A DNA stretch of 64,000 nucleotides from an uncultured Flavobacteriales bacterium. Its GTDB lineage: Bacteria > Bacteroidota > Bacteroidia > Flavobacteriales_D > Crocinitomicaceae. The position numbers and the translations under genes are program-made. The notes beneath the pieces were generated by a model that was not told the origin of the DNA, did no database searches, and saw only the letters and a list, made by a program, of their open reading frames with translations. Positions within the stretch are counted from its first letter, which is position 1. Each line of letters begins with the position of its first letter. Positions 8,539-16,812 of the stretch are shown here, piece after piece. The stretch covers positions 1 to 64,000 of the forward strand of contig CAJAII010000020.1 of assembly GCA_903939755.1 (NCBI GenBank), written 5' to 3'.

Positions 8539-9259
8539 ATTGATACAATATTCCTTGTGGTAATGAGGTCCATATACATGCTTTTTGGCCGCTTGCTTTA
8601 AGTCCATTGTTAATCCATGTATTGCACGATAATATGATGCTATAGCTCTCATTTGCATCGTAATAGGCATCGTTATCTTTAAGAACTTTGTCGCTATTTG
8701 GACTTAATCTTATTGTCTGCTTGTCTTTATTGAATTTTAAACTTTTTCTTATATAATTGATCAAGCGTTTGTATTGATTTTCGGTTAGTAAAAGTTTCAC
8801 TGTCGGACGATCGGTTAATATCGAGGCATGATAGGTGGCGTGAATTGCCGATGTTCCTAATCCAAAGCCAGCGCAAAACGCTGTTTTAAAGGTTAAGTCA
8901 GCCCATTCAGGGGTGTTTAAGTAAAAGTCTTTATCTCCCCATCCAATGGCGATTAGGTTAAGCGAAGTGTCGTTTTCTTTCGTGTTTTCTCTTGGAAAAT
9001 ATTCGCGCCAATCCACGAGTTTATTTTTAACTGGAACTACAAAATCTGTATGTACACCTGAGTTCATAAAGTAAACAACAATTTTAGCATCCGATTTTTT
9101 CTCGCCTTCAACTGTAATTCTAGATAATATAAAGTAGGCTAGAAGGTATAAAATAAGTAAGGAAAAGAAAACTATAAAAAACCACATTATTGATTTTAGG
9201 ACAATCCTAATAATTCTATTTCCCGTTGATCGCGTTTTCTTGATTTTCGTCTTCTTCAT
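8528..9259 (-). CDS. DUF2459/TIGR02117-like membrane-anchored protein
   Basis: A 243-aa protein with a single N-terminal membrane segment (about residues 16-45, IMWFFIVFFSLLILYLLAYFIL) and an exported domain. Recognisable family blocks, in order, are YFMNSGVHTDFVVPV, IAIGWGDKDFYLNTPEWADL, HATYHASILTDR and a C-terminal SCNTWINNGLKASGQKACIW. These match the uncharacterised DUF2459 family, in which His, Asp and Cys-Asn-Thr-Trp residues are conserved. No biochemical role is established. ATG at 9259 is chosen over an in-frame TTG ten codons upstream. It is first gene of the run into the hydrolase-like gene and murB, and divergent from the S41 peptidase. Confidence 0.75.
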   Translation of the reverse strand: MKKTKIKKTRSTGNRIIRIVLKSIMWFFIVFFSLLILYLLAYFILSRITVEGEKKSDAKIVVYFMNSGVHTDFVVPVKNKLVDWREYFPRENTKENDTSLNLIAIGWGDKDFYLNTPEWADLTFKTAFCAGFGLGTSAIHATYHASILTDRPTVKLLLTENQYKRLINYIRKSLKFNKDKQTIRLSPNSDKVLKDNDAYYDANESYSIILSCNTWINNGLKASGQKACIWTSLPQGILYQYGK

Positions 9260-9286
9260 CTCACTTAAATTTTGACTATTATAAAA

Positions 9287-9294
9287 CAAATTTA
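9287..9294 (-). promoter_or_regulatory. -7 box for the DUF2459-hydrolase-murB run
   Basis: Read on the minus strand, TAAATTTG is a perfect TAnnTTTG and ends 27 nt before the ATG at 9259. No TTTG is seen at the ideal 19-21 nt spacing, so only the -7 element is supported. Confidence 0.4.
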
Positions 9295-9312
9295 ATCTTT
9301 CTTATAAATAAA

Positions 9313-9343
9313 TTAGTTATTCGAACTTCTGTTACTATTTTTG
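9313..9343 (+). promoter_or_regulatory. Promoter for the S41 peptidase-fabF operon
   Basis: TATTTTTG at 9336-9343 matches TAnnTTTG. A one-mismatch -33 element, TTAG, lies at 9313-9316 with a 19-nt spacer, the usual Bacteroidota spacing. The box ends 30 nt upstream of the ATG at 9374. Confidence 0.5.
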
Positions 9344-9373
9344 TTCCTTTCGTTCCAATTTGAAAAACTTACT

Positions 9374-10966
9374 ATGAAAAATACGCTTCTTCTACTGTTT
9401 ATCTCTGCGCCATTTTTACTTTTTTGTCAAGTCGACTTAAACAAAATTAGCACTTCTAATAAATTTGCGGAAGTATTAAATCATATTGAACAAATATATG
9501 TTGACCCTGTTGATGCTAAAAAACTTACAGAGTCTGCAATAGTTGCCATGCTTGAAGAATTAGACCCCCATTCCACCTACATTCCAGCTGAAGATGCGGA
9601 TGATGCACAATCTCAAATTAATGGAAGTTTTGTAGGAATCGGTATCCGATTTCAGATTGTAAAAGACACTTTAATGGTGATTGCTACAAGTCCTGGGGGG
9701 CCTTCAGAAAAATTAGGCGTATTGGCAGGGGATCAAATTTTGATCGTTGATGGAAAAAATATTGCAGGTGTTGGTCTAAAAAATAATGATGTGCGCACAA
9801 AACTGATGGGGGAATTAGGATCAAAGGTTACCATTCAGATCATGCGTCAAAATATGAAAAGCCTATTGAAATTTACCATTGTACGCGATAAAATTCCTAT
9901 TTATTCTGTTGACGCTAGTTACATGATTACACCTGAAATAGGATATATAAAGTTGAATAGTTTTTCCAGAACAACTGTTGAAGAAGTTCAAAATAGTTTA
10001 AAAGATCTAAAATCTAAAGGGATGAAGCAATTAATCTTTGACCTTCAAGGAAATGGAGGCGGATTATTGGATGCAGCACATCATCTAGTAGATGAATTTC
10101 TATCTGGTGATAAATTAATCGTTTATTCGGAAGGTAGGTCGCAACCTCGAAGTAACCTTAGAGCTGGTAAAAAGGGATTGTGGGAAGACGGTGGATTAAT
10201 TGTACTTACAGATGAATATTCTGCTTCTGCAAGTGAGATTTTTTCGGGTGCTATTCAAGATTGGGATCGAGGACTAGTTGTAGGAAGAAGGACATTTGGA
10301 AAGGGCTTAGTGCAACGACCTATACCATTATCAGACGGAAGCGAAATTAGGTTAACAATAGCGCGCTATTATACGCCCACTGGCCGATTTATTCAAAAGC
10401 CGTATGAGGATAAAGAAAATTATAAAAAAGACTTAACTCAACGTTATTTAAACGGGGAATTTCAAAATGCAGATTCCATTAAATTTCCCGATTCTTTAAA
10501 GTTTATTACACTAAAAACTAAACGTACGGTTTATGGTGGAGGTGGAATAATGCCAGATATTTTTGTTGGACTAGACACCTCTGATATTACAGATTATTTT
10601 GGTGATCTCGTTCGGGGAGGCCATATTAATAATTATGTTATTTCCTATATTAAAAACAACAGGGAATTGTTGAAGTCGACTTATCCAAATTTTGAAGTCT
10701 TTAATAAAAATTTCAGCTGTGATGATGCTTTCATGACTGATTTCTTTTCTTATGTTAAAAGGGAAGCGCCAGATTTGGTTTTCAATGAAAGCGAATATTT
10801 AATCAGTAAAAAAATCATTCAAATGAGAATACGCGCTAATCTTGCTCAAGATTTATGGAGCACTAGCGAATCCTATCAGATTTACAATGATTTCAATGAG
10901 GCTCTTCAGAAAGCTGTGGTTATTTATAAAGACAAATCGTATTACAAGTTTAAATTAGATAAGTGA
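9374..10966 (+). CDS. S41 family C-terminal processing peptidase (CtpA-like)
   Basis: Exported serine protease of the C-terminal processing/tail-specific family, acting in the periplasm. The start at 9374 gives the signal MKNTLLLLFISAPFLLFCQ. An N-terminal helical region with EELDPHSTYIPAED precedes a PDZ domain (about residues 75-160; GIGIRFQI ... GGPSEKLGVLAGDQILIVDGKNI). The protease core holds GYIKLNSFS, DLQGNGGGLLDAA and the nucleophile block DEYSASASEIFSGAIQDWDRG, with the general-base lysine in TFGKGLVQ. The roughly 130-residue tail after the core is longer than in CtpA. It overlaps fabF by 4 nt (GTGA), a coupling with no obvious functional logic. Confidence 0.9.
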   Translation: MKNTLLLLFISAPFLLFCQVDLNKISTSNKFAEVLNHIEQIYVDPVDAKKLTESAIVAMLEELDPHSTYIPAEDADDAQSQINGSFVGIGIRFQIVKDTLMVIATSPGGPSEKLGVLAGDQILIVDGKNIAGVGLKNNDVRTKLMGELGSKVTIQIMRQNMKSLLKFTIVRDKIPIYSVDASYMITPEIGYIKLNSFSRTTVEEVQNSLKDLKSKGMKQLIFDLQGNGGGLLDAAHHLVDEFLSGDKLIVYSEGRSQPRSNLRAGKKGLWEDGGLIVLTDEYSASASEIFSGAIQDWDRGLVVGRRTFGKGLVQRPIPLSDGSEIRLTIARYYTPTGRFIQKPYEDKENYKKDLTQRYLNGEFQNADSIKFPDSLKFITLKTKRTVYGGGGIMPDIFVGLDTSDITDYFGDLVRGGHINNYVISYIKNNRELLKSTYPNFEVFNKNFSCDDAFMTDFFSYVKREAPDLVFNESEYLISKKIIQMRIRANLAQDLWSTSESYQIYNDFNEALQKAVVIYKDKSYYKFKLDK

Positions 10967-12201
10967 AAAGACGGGTTGTAATTACAGGAATCGGAGCACT
11001 TACACCAATAGGTAACGATGTTCCAACTTTTTGGTCTTCAATTATCCAAGGAAAAAGTGGTGCCGCGCCCATCACTAAATTTGATACTTCAAAATTTAGG
11101 GTGCATTTTGCTTGTGAATTAAAAGGGTATAATTCGAGTGATTTTTTTGATTCCAAAGAAAATAGGAAGTATGATCTCTTCTCCCAATATGCTTTAGTAG
11201 CAGTAGATGAAGCAGTAAAAAATGCGGGAATAGATTTTGACCAATTAAATAAGGACAGAATTGGCGTTATATGGGGCTCTGGAAACGGAGGGATTCAAAC
11301 GTTTCAAGATGAAATGATGGAATTTTGCAGTGGTGACGGTACTCCGAGATTCCCTCCTTATTTCATTCCAAGAATCTTAGTCGATATTGCCTCTGGAATT
11401 ATTTCCATTAAATATGGTTTACGTGGGGTTAATTTTTGCCCTGTATCTGCATGCGCAACATCTAATACGGCCATTATCGAAGCATTTAATTACATTTCAT
11501 GGGGTAAAGCGGAAATGATTATTACCGGTGGATCAGAAGCGGCTATTACGCAAGCGTCTATTGGTGGATTTTCTTCTGCACGCGCTTTGTCACTTAGAAA
11601 CGACGAACCCGAAACCGCTTCTAGGCCCTTTGATATTTCCCGTGATGGATTTGTGATGGGGGAAGGAGCAGGTGCTCTCATTGTGGAAGAATATGAGCAT
11701 GCTGTCAAAAGGGGTGCGACTATATTATGCGAAATTGTTGGTGGCGGTATGGCAGCGGATGCCTATCATCTTACTGGAACACACCCAGAAGGATTGGGTG
11801 CCATTTTAGGCATGAATGAAGCGATAAAAGAGGCGGGGATAGAACCAAAAGATATTGATTATATTAACATGCATGCTACGTCAACTTCCCAAGGCGATAC
11901 ATCAGAATTATTAGCTGCAAAAACAGTTTTTGGTGAACGAAAAAGTTTGTTCGTATCAGCAACAAAATCTATGACTGGGCATTTGCTTGGCGCTGCAGGA
12001 GCAATCGAAGCAATTATTTGCGTTAAAGCGCTTCAAGAGGGTATTGTCCCACCAACCATTAATACAAAAGATATTGAACCAGCATTCAAAGATTTATTTC
12101 AATTCCCTTTGAATAATGCTGTAAATCATCCTCTAAAGTATGCGATGAGTAATACTTTTGGTTTTGGTGGTCACATTGCATCGGTCATCTTTAAAAAGTA
12201 G
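10963..12201 (+). CDS. fabF: Beta-ketoacyl-[acyl-carrier-protein] synthase II
   Basis: Thiolase-fold condensing enzyme that adds malonyl-ACP units to acyl-ACP in fatty acid elongation. The KAS catalytic triad is intact: Cys164 in VSACATS, His304 in NMHATSTSQGD, and His340 in SMTGHLLGAAGA. The C-terminal loop NTFGFGGHIAS is also typical. At 412 aa it has the usual length. It starts with GTG at 10963 inside the stop codon of the S41 peptidase, so its translation probably depends on it. No acyl carrier protein gene adjoins it, so this may be a second copy rather than the main acpP-linked fabF; that cannot be settled here. Confidence 0.92.
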   Translation: MKRRVVITGIGALTPIGNDVPTFWSSIIQGKSGAAPITKFDTSKFRVHFACELKGYNSSDFFDSKENRKYDLFSQYALVAVDEAVKNAGIDFDQLNKDRIGVIWGSGNGGIQTFQDEMMEFCSGDGTPRFPPYFIPRILVDIASGIISIKYGLRGVNFCPVSACATSNTAIIEAFNYISWGKAEMIITGGSEAAITQASIGGFSSARALSLRNDEPETASRPFDISRDGFVMGEGAGALIVEEYEHAVKRGATILCEIVGGGMAADAYHLTGTHPEGLGAILGMNEAIKEAGIEPKDIDYINMHATSTSQGDTSELLAAKTVFGERKSLFVSATKSMTGHLLGAAGAIEAIICVKALQEGIVPPTINTKDIEPAFKDLFQFPLNNAVNHPLKYAMSNTFGFGGHIASVIFKK

Positions 12202-12238
12202 TAGTAAGTAACTTTTATTTATTTTTAAGTAATTATAT

Positions 12239-12544
12239 ATGAGAAAACTAGTTTTAAGGGCTGCATGTATTTTATTTTTATTGGTTTCTTGCAGCGAAAG
12301 CTCCAAAGGAAATTGGAACGAAGAAGATAAGACAAAAGCGCGAAAAGACATGATGGAAGGCATGAATTCAGGTGATGCATCAAATGTATTTTCGATGAAA
12401 GCAAAAAATAAATTATGTGATTGTGCAGTAGAAAAGTTGGAGGGGCATTATGAAAATTTTGAACAAGCGAATAACGATAAAGTAGGATTGTCTACTGTAA
12501 TTTCGCCTTGTATGGAATTGCTTTTCGAGGATATGGTTAAATAA
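12239..12544 (+). CDS. Small lipoprotein, unknown function
   Basis: A 101-aa protein with a lipoprotein signal (MRKLVLRAACILFLLVSCSES, lipobox LVSC). The mature part is charged and helical, with a Cys-rich centre LCDCAVEKL and another Cys near the C-terminus (SPCMELLF). The three mature cysteines could form a disulfide or bind a metal. I do not recognise the family. It follows fabF by 37 nt and may be co-transcribed with it. Confidence 0.7.
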   Translation: MRKLVLRAACILFLLVSCSESSKGNWNEEDKTKARKDMMEGMNSGDASNVFSMKAKNKLCDCAVEKLEGHYENFEQANNDKVGLSTVISPCMELLFEDMVK

Positions 12545-12634
12545 CCTTTTTCGCTATACTTAGTTTAGTTAACGTTTTCGGGGAATTTGTTGATCCTAAG
12601 AGATAATCACCAATTGATAAAACATCCAATTTCT

Positions 12635-13096
12635 TTATTGCGAAATAATTTGCGGCATATAGAGCATCTCAACGTGAGGAATATCATCTTCTAGGTAATC
12701 TTTACCAGTGGAAAAAAACAAATGCGCATTATAAAATTTCTCTAAGTGCTTTTGGGCTGATATTCTGATTGGGACTGGTCCAAATTCCGCAAGAATAAAT
12801 TTCATGCATTCCTTCATGAGTAAATGACCTTCTCCATTTCCTCTGATACTTATGTCAGTTACCACTCTTCCAATTGAAACTTCCTTATAACTTATGCCGG
12901 AGGGCAATATTCGTGCTGTGGCAATTACATTACCCAAACCATTTCGACAAATAACATGGTATGAAATCTTATCTTTTCCGTCTAATTCAAGGTAGCTACA
13001 ATTTTGTTCTACAACAAAAGTTTTTATCCGTAACTCTATTAAATCATGGAACTCAACAAGACTTAATTCATTAAAGTACTTTATTTGAAAATTCAA
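12635..13096 (-). CDS. GNAT family N-acetyltransferase, ElaA type
   Basis: A 153-aa acetyltransferase of the ElaA branch of GNAT, a predicted cytoplasmic enzyme that uses acetyl-CoA on an unknown substrate. ElaA hallmarks are visible: LIELRIKTFVVEQNCSYLELDGKD at about 20-43, then ATARILPSG, IGRVVTD and the acetyl-CoA pyrophosphate loop RGNGEGHLLMKE (about 108-119). The start is TTG at 13096, since no ATG occurs before the conserved region. It converges with the small lipoprotein gene. Confidence 0.85.
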   Translation of the reverse strand: MNFQIKYFNELSLVEFHDLIELRIKTFVVEQNCSYLELDGKDKISYHVICRNGLGNVIATARILPSGISYKEVSIGRVVTDISIRGNGEGHLLMKECMKFILAEFGPVPIRISAQKHLEKFYNAHLFFSTGKDYLEDDIPHVEMLYMPQIISQ

Positions 13097-13113
13097 GTTG
13101 ATTATTTTATAAT

Positions 13114-13156
13114 CAAAATTAGGAATTTTTTAGTTTTTATCAGCTAAAAATAGCTG
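13114..13156 (-). promoter_or_regulatory. Promoter-like region of the ElaA-type gene with a palindrome
   Basis: On the minus strand TAATTTTG (13114-13121) is a perfect -7 box, 17 nt from the TTG start. The -33 position would fall at about 13141-13144, which is one arm of a perfect inverted repeat, CAGCTA-N4-TAGCTG (13141-13156). The palindrome could be an operator or an RNA hairpin. Confidence 0.35.
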
Positions 13157-13307
13157 TTATGCAATGTCTTTGATGTAATAATAATTTGGAAGGGATTTTT
13201 TCTTGGCTTTTAATAGTTTTAATCTAACAAATCGATGCTGAAAAAATCTATTCACTTTCTACTTCTATATGCTAATTCGAATTAATTTTACATCTCATTA
13301 ATTATAT

Positions 13308-14357
13308 ATGGATTCTCCAATACTTATTGTCGTCTTTGTTGCTGTAATAGTTTTGATTCTCTCCTTTGATTTGGGCTTATTATCAAAGGTTAAAAAACAA
13401 GAAATGGCTACAAAAAAGTCCATTTTATGGACTTGTATATGGGTTGGATTAGCCATGTTATTTAGTTTATTTGTTTGGTACGAAAAAGGTTTTGAGAAAT
13501 TCGCTCAGTTCCAATCCGCTTATTGGATTGAGGAAGCGTTATCAGTAGATAATCTTTTTGTCTTTTTGTTGATATTTTCATTTTTTAAGATGGATGGATA
13601 CCGTCAGCAAAAAGTGTTATTGTGGGGAATAATAGGCGCTGTTGTCTTACGAGGAATATTTATTTTTTCGGGAATAGGTCTTATCAATTTAACCTATTTG
13701 CCAGAACTTCACATTGGCAAATTCCATTTCACATTAAGTCCATCATCCAATGAAGAGATTGATTATGCTACGAACACGTATCATAAAATAAATGTTTTAA
13801 TGACTTTGTTTGGGATTTTCCTTATTTATGCTGGGTTCAAATCTGGCTTTTCTAAGGATGAAAATGAAAATGTCAATTACAATAATTCCCTTGGTGTAAG
13901 ATTGTTTCGAAAGATAATTCCCATACGAACGAAATTTGATGGCGATCGTTTTTTTACACGTAAAATGTATAAAGGGAAGTCAAAATTGTTTGGTACTAAA
14001 CTTTTATTAGTTCTAATCATTATAGAATCTTCTGATTTGCTTTTTGCCGTCGATTCTATCCCTGCTATTTTTTCTATAGCACCTAATGATCCATTTATTC
14101 TCTACACCTCTAATATTTTTGCTATACTTGGTTTGAGATCCTTGTTTTTTCTATTGTCTAATTCAATGGAAATGTTCTCTAAACTTAAATATGGTCTTGC
14201 GATTATTCTAAGTTTTATAGGATTAAAAATGTTAGTTGCTCCCGTGTATCATATAGAAACACTCGTGTCGCTATTAATTGTGGTTTCTTTATTAATGGGA
14301 TCTATTGTATTATCGATCCTGACCAGAAATAAACAATCAACGGAAAAATTAGAATAA
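13308..14357 (+). CDS. TerC family integral membrane protein
   Basis: Polytopic inner-membrane protein of the TerC/Alx family, whose members export manganese or protect exoenzymes during metalation. I count about nine hydrophobic segments over 349 aa. The family motif WIEEALSVDNLFVFLLIFSFF is at about 75-95, with the acidic Glu/Asp residues thought to bind metal. The repeat motif ESSDLLFAVDSIPAIFSI is in the second half, and ILGLRSLFFLLS near the end. It overlaps the edd gene tail to tail by 9 nt. No tellurite-resistance genes adjoin it, so tellurite resistance should not be assumed. Confidence 0.88.
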   Translation: MDSPILIVVFVAVIVLILSFDLGLLSKVKKQEMATKKSILWTCIWVGLAMLFSLFVWYEKGFEKFAQFQSAYWIEEALSVDNLFVFLLIFSFFKMDGYRQQKVLLWGIIGAVVLRGIFIFSGIGLINLTYLPELHIGKFHFTLSPSSNEEIDYATNTYHKINVLMTLFGIFLIYAGFKSGFSKDENENVNYNNSLGVRLFRKIIPIRTKFDGDRFFTRKMYKGKSKLFGTKLLLVLIIIESSDLLFAVDSIPAIFSIAPNDPFILYTSNIFAILGLRSLFFLLSNSMEMFSKLKYGLAIILSFIGLKMLVAPVYHIETLVSLLIVVSLLMGSIVLSILTRNKQSTEKLE

Positions 14358-16148
14358 TACGCTTGCTCCTTCTTCACTGGAAGAGACATTCTTTCTGAAA
14401 TTGGCGAATAATTCACGTCCGTAACCTATTGTACCACTATTGTCTTTAATCGTAGCAATTCGATTTTCAATTTCCTCTAAATTTTCGCATGATAATTCTC
14501 CTTTATTGGCATCAATGTGAAGTAGGTCACCGGTTCTAATTTTTGCGATTAATCCTCCGTCCATTGCTTCGGGCCAAAGGTGAATGGCCGCAGGTACTTT
14601 TCCTGATGCACCCGACATTCTTCCATCTGTAACCAATGCTACTTTGTAACCACGCTTTTGAAGGATAGTCAATGTGGGTGTTAATTGATGTAATTCAGGC
14701 ATGCCATTTTGTTTAGGTCCTTGAAAAGGCAATACAGCAATGAAATCTTTGTCTAATTCACCCCGTTTGAAGGCATCAATTAATTCTTGTTGTTCCAGAA
14801 ATACGATCGCTGGTGCATCAATTATTCGATGATCTTCATCCACCGCAGCTGTTTTGATTACAGAACGGCCGAGATTTCCTTGTAAAATTTTAATACCGCC
14901 ATCTTTAGAGAAGGGATCGGATGCTGAGCGAATGATTGAATTGTTCAAACTTTCTAATGGCCCATCTACCCATATCAATTGGTGCTGATCAATTTTTGGT
15001 TCTTGTGTATATTTTTTAAGTCCTTTGCCAATTATTGTTTGAACATTTTCATTCAATAGGCCATTTTCTAGTAGCGTACTAATTACGAATGACATGCCAC
15101 CAGCAGCATGGAAGTGATTGACATCGGCAGCCCCATTTGGATACATCTTTGTTATTAAAGGCACGACATCTGAAAGTTCGGACATATCATCCCAATTGAT
15201 GATAATTCCGGCGGCTCGTGCAATCGCTATTAAATGTATGGTATGGTTGGTTGAACCTCCGGTTGCAAGAAGTCCAATAATGCCATTTACAATTGATTCT
15301 TCTGTAATGATATTCATTAAGGATCTTTCTAATCCTAGTTGGGAGTTTTTAGCCGCTATTTTCACTGCTTCTTCGGTAAGGAGTGAACGCAATTCAGTAT
15401 TTGGGTTCACAAAACTTGAACCAGGAAGTTGTAAGCCCATTATTTCCATGAGCATTTGGTTGGAATTAGCCGTTCCATAAAAAGTACAGGTGCCGGGTGA
15501 ATGATAGGAATCGGATTCCCCTTTTAATAATTCCTCCCTGCCTATTTTTCCCTCTGCAAATGCTTGACGAATTAGTGATTTTTCGTCATTTGATATTCCA
15601 CTAGGCATCGGGCCTCCAGGAACAAAAATTGTAGGTAGTTGGCCAAATCGTAAGGATCCAATTAATAAACCAGGAACAATCTTATCACATATTCCTAAGC
15701 AAAGTACCGCATCAAATAAATTGTGAGATAAACCTACTGCGGTTGCCATTGCCACTACGTCTCGGCTAAAAAGAGATAGTTCCATTCCCGGTTGACCTTG
15801 CGTTACACCGTCGCACATAGCAGGAACAGCGCCAGCAACTTGAGCAACTGCATTATGCTTAATTGCGCAATCACGAATTTGCTGCGGGTAGTGTTCAAAG
15901 GGCTTGTGTGCAGAAAGCATGTCATTATACGCCGTGATGATTCCAATATTTGGCGTTGTCTCGCCTCGGAGTTCATTTTTTTCGTGTGAGCCGCATCCAG
16001 CGAAAGCATGCGCTAAATTTCCACAACTCATTCCCTGACGAGAAACCCCATCTTGATGGGATTTTGCCATATCTGAGAGGTATTTTTCTCTCGAAAGTCT
16101 ACTCCTTTCTATTATTCTTTCGGTGACCTTCGTAATAATTTCGTTCAT
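14349..16148 (-). CDS. edd: Phosphogluconate dehydratase
   Basis: Cytoplasmic [4Fe-4S] enzyme that converts 6-phosphogluconate to KDPG, the committed step of the Entner-Doudoroff pathway. It is 599 aa, the normal length. Features of Edd rather than IlvD are the start region SRQGMSCGNLAHAFAGCG, CDGVTQGQPGMELS, the cluster motif CLGICDKIVPG, PGTCTFYGTANSNQ and a late VTDGRMSGASGKVPAAIH block. It is the third gene of zwf-pgl-edd, 4 nt after pgl. KDPG aldolase (eda), needed to finish the pathway, is not in this window. Confidence 0.93.
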   Translation of the reverse strand: MNEIITKVTERIIERSRLSREKYLSDMAKSHQDGVSRQGMSCGNLAHAFAGCGSHEKNELRGETTPNIGIITAYNDMLSAHKPFEHYPQQIRDCAIKHNAVAQVAGAVPAMCDGVTQGQPGMELSLFSRDVVAMATAVGLSHNLFDAVLCLGICDKIVPGLLIGSLRFGQLPTIFVPGGPMPSGISNDEKSLIRQAFAEGKIGREELLKGESDSYHSPGTCTFYGTANSNQMLMEIMGLQLPGSSFVNPNTELRSLLTEEAVKIAAKNSQLGLERSLMNIITEESIVNGIIGLLATGGSTNHTIHLIAIARAAGIIINWDDMSELSDVVPLITKMYPNGAADVNHFHAAGGMSFVISTLLENGLLNENVQTIIGKGLKKYTQEPKIDQHQLIWVDGPLESLNNSIIRSASDPFSKDGGIKILQGNLGRSVIKTAAVDEDHRIIDAPAIVFLEQQELIDAFKRGELDKDFIAVLPFQGPKQNGMPELHQLTPTLTILQKRGYKVALVTDGRMSGASGKVPAAIHLWPEAMDGGLIAKIRTGDLLHIDANKGELSCENLEEIENRIATIKDNSGTIGYGRELFANFRKNVSSSEEGASVLF

Positions 16149-16152
16149 TTTT

Positions 16153-16812
16153 TTAGGCGTTTTCTGTGAAATACACTTCTGTTAACTGACTTTCGAAATG
16201 ACTTATGGGTGTTCCCTCTTGCATGGCAAGCTTAAATTTATCTAATTTTTTCACGCCAGTAAAATATAAAAACAGATGTGAAGAACTAATTAACATAGAA
16301 CGATTACACGTAATTCTATTTATAGGGTGATTGGGTGAATTGGTGTAACAAATTCCTGCATTCTCGTCTTTGATGGCTTGTTCACTCATCGGGTCATTTG
16401 GAAATATGGAGGCGGTATGACCATCATCGCCCATTCCTAATAATACGATGTCAGCACCAATAAATGGCGTATAGCTTAAGGTAACCGCTTCCAAATTTTT
16501 AGTTAAATCAAATTGGTTGATCACCATACTTGAAAAATTGCTTGTTTTGAGTTTTTGGAAAACATTCTTAATTAAGGCCTCATTTGAAAATCCACTGCTT
16601 TGGTCTACAAATCGTTCATCAACTAGTCCAATGTGAATATTTTCCCAATCTAAATCACAATTCGCGATAGATTTGTATAATGGGAGCGGTGTGCTTCCAC
16701 CAGAAAGTAGGAGGTAGGCCTTGCCATTTTCTTGTATGGCTTTTTCAACGATAAGCTTGATGTCTTCCGTTAAGGTTTTTATTAATTCTAAATTCGTATC
16801 AAATGTTTGCAT
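16153..16812 (-). CDS. pgl: 6-phosphogluconolactonase
   Basis: DevB/Pgl-type enzyme that hydrolyses 6-phosphogluconolactone made by Zwf. The chosen start, ATG at 16812 (MQTFDTNLE), shares its A with the zwf stop (TAATG), so it is translationally coupled. Longer in-frame starts would read back through zwf. Motifs are LLSGGSTPLPLYKSI (sugar-phosphate isomerase-like loop), GLVDERFV and LGMGDDGHTASIFP, all diagnostic of this family. Its 219 aa is slightly short but complete. It acts between the zwf and edd products. Confidence 0.92.
   Translation of the reverse strand: MQTFDTNLELIKTLTEDIKLIVEKAIQENGKAYLLLSGGSTPLPLYKSIANCDLDWENIHIGLVDERFVDQSSGFSNEALIKNVFQKLKTSNFSSMVINQFDLTKNLEAVTLSYTPFIGADIVLLGMGDDGHTASIFPNDPMSEQAIKDENAGICYTNSPNHPINRITCNRSMLISSSHLFLYFTGVKKLDKFKLAMQEGTPISHFESQLTEVYFTENA

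Noticed and set aside
8539-8670. N-terminal extension of the hydrolase-like protein
   Set aside because: It overlaps the DUF2459-like gene in another frame and lacks a signal; ATG at 8538 gives a clean signal peptide.
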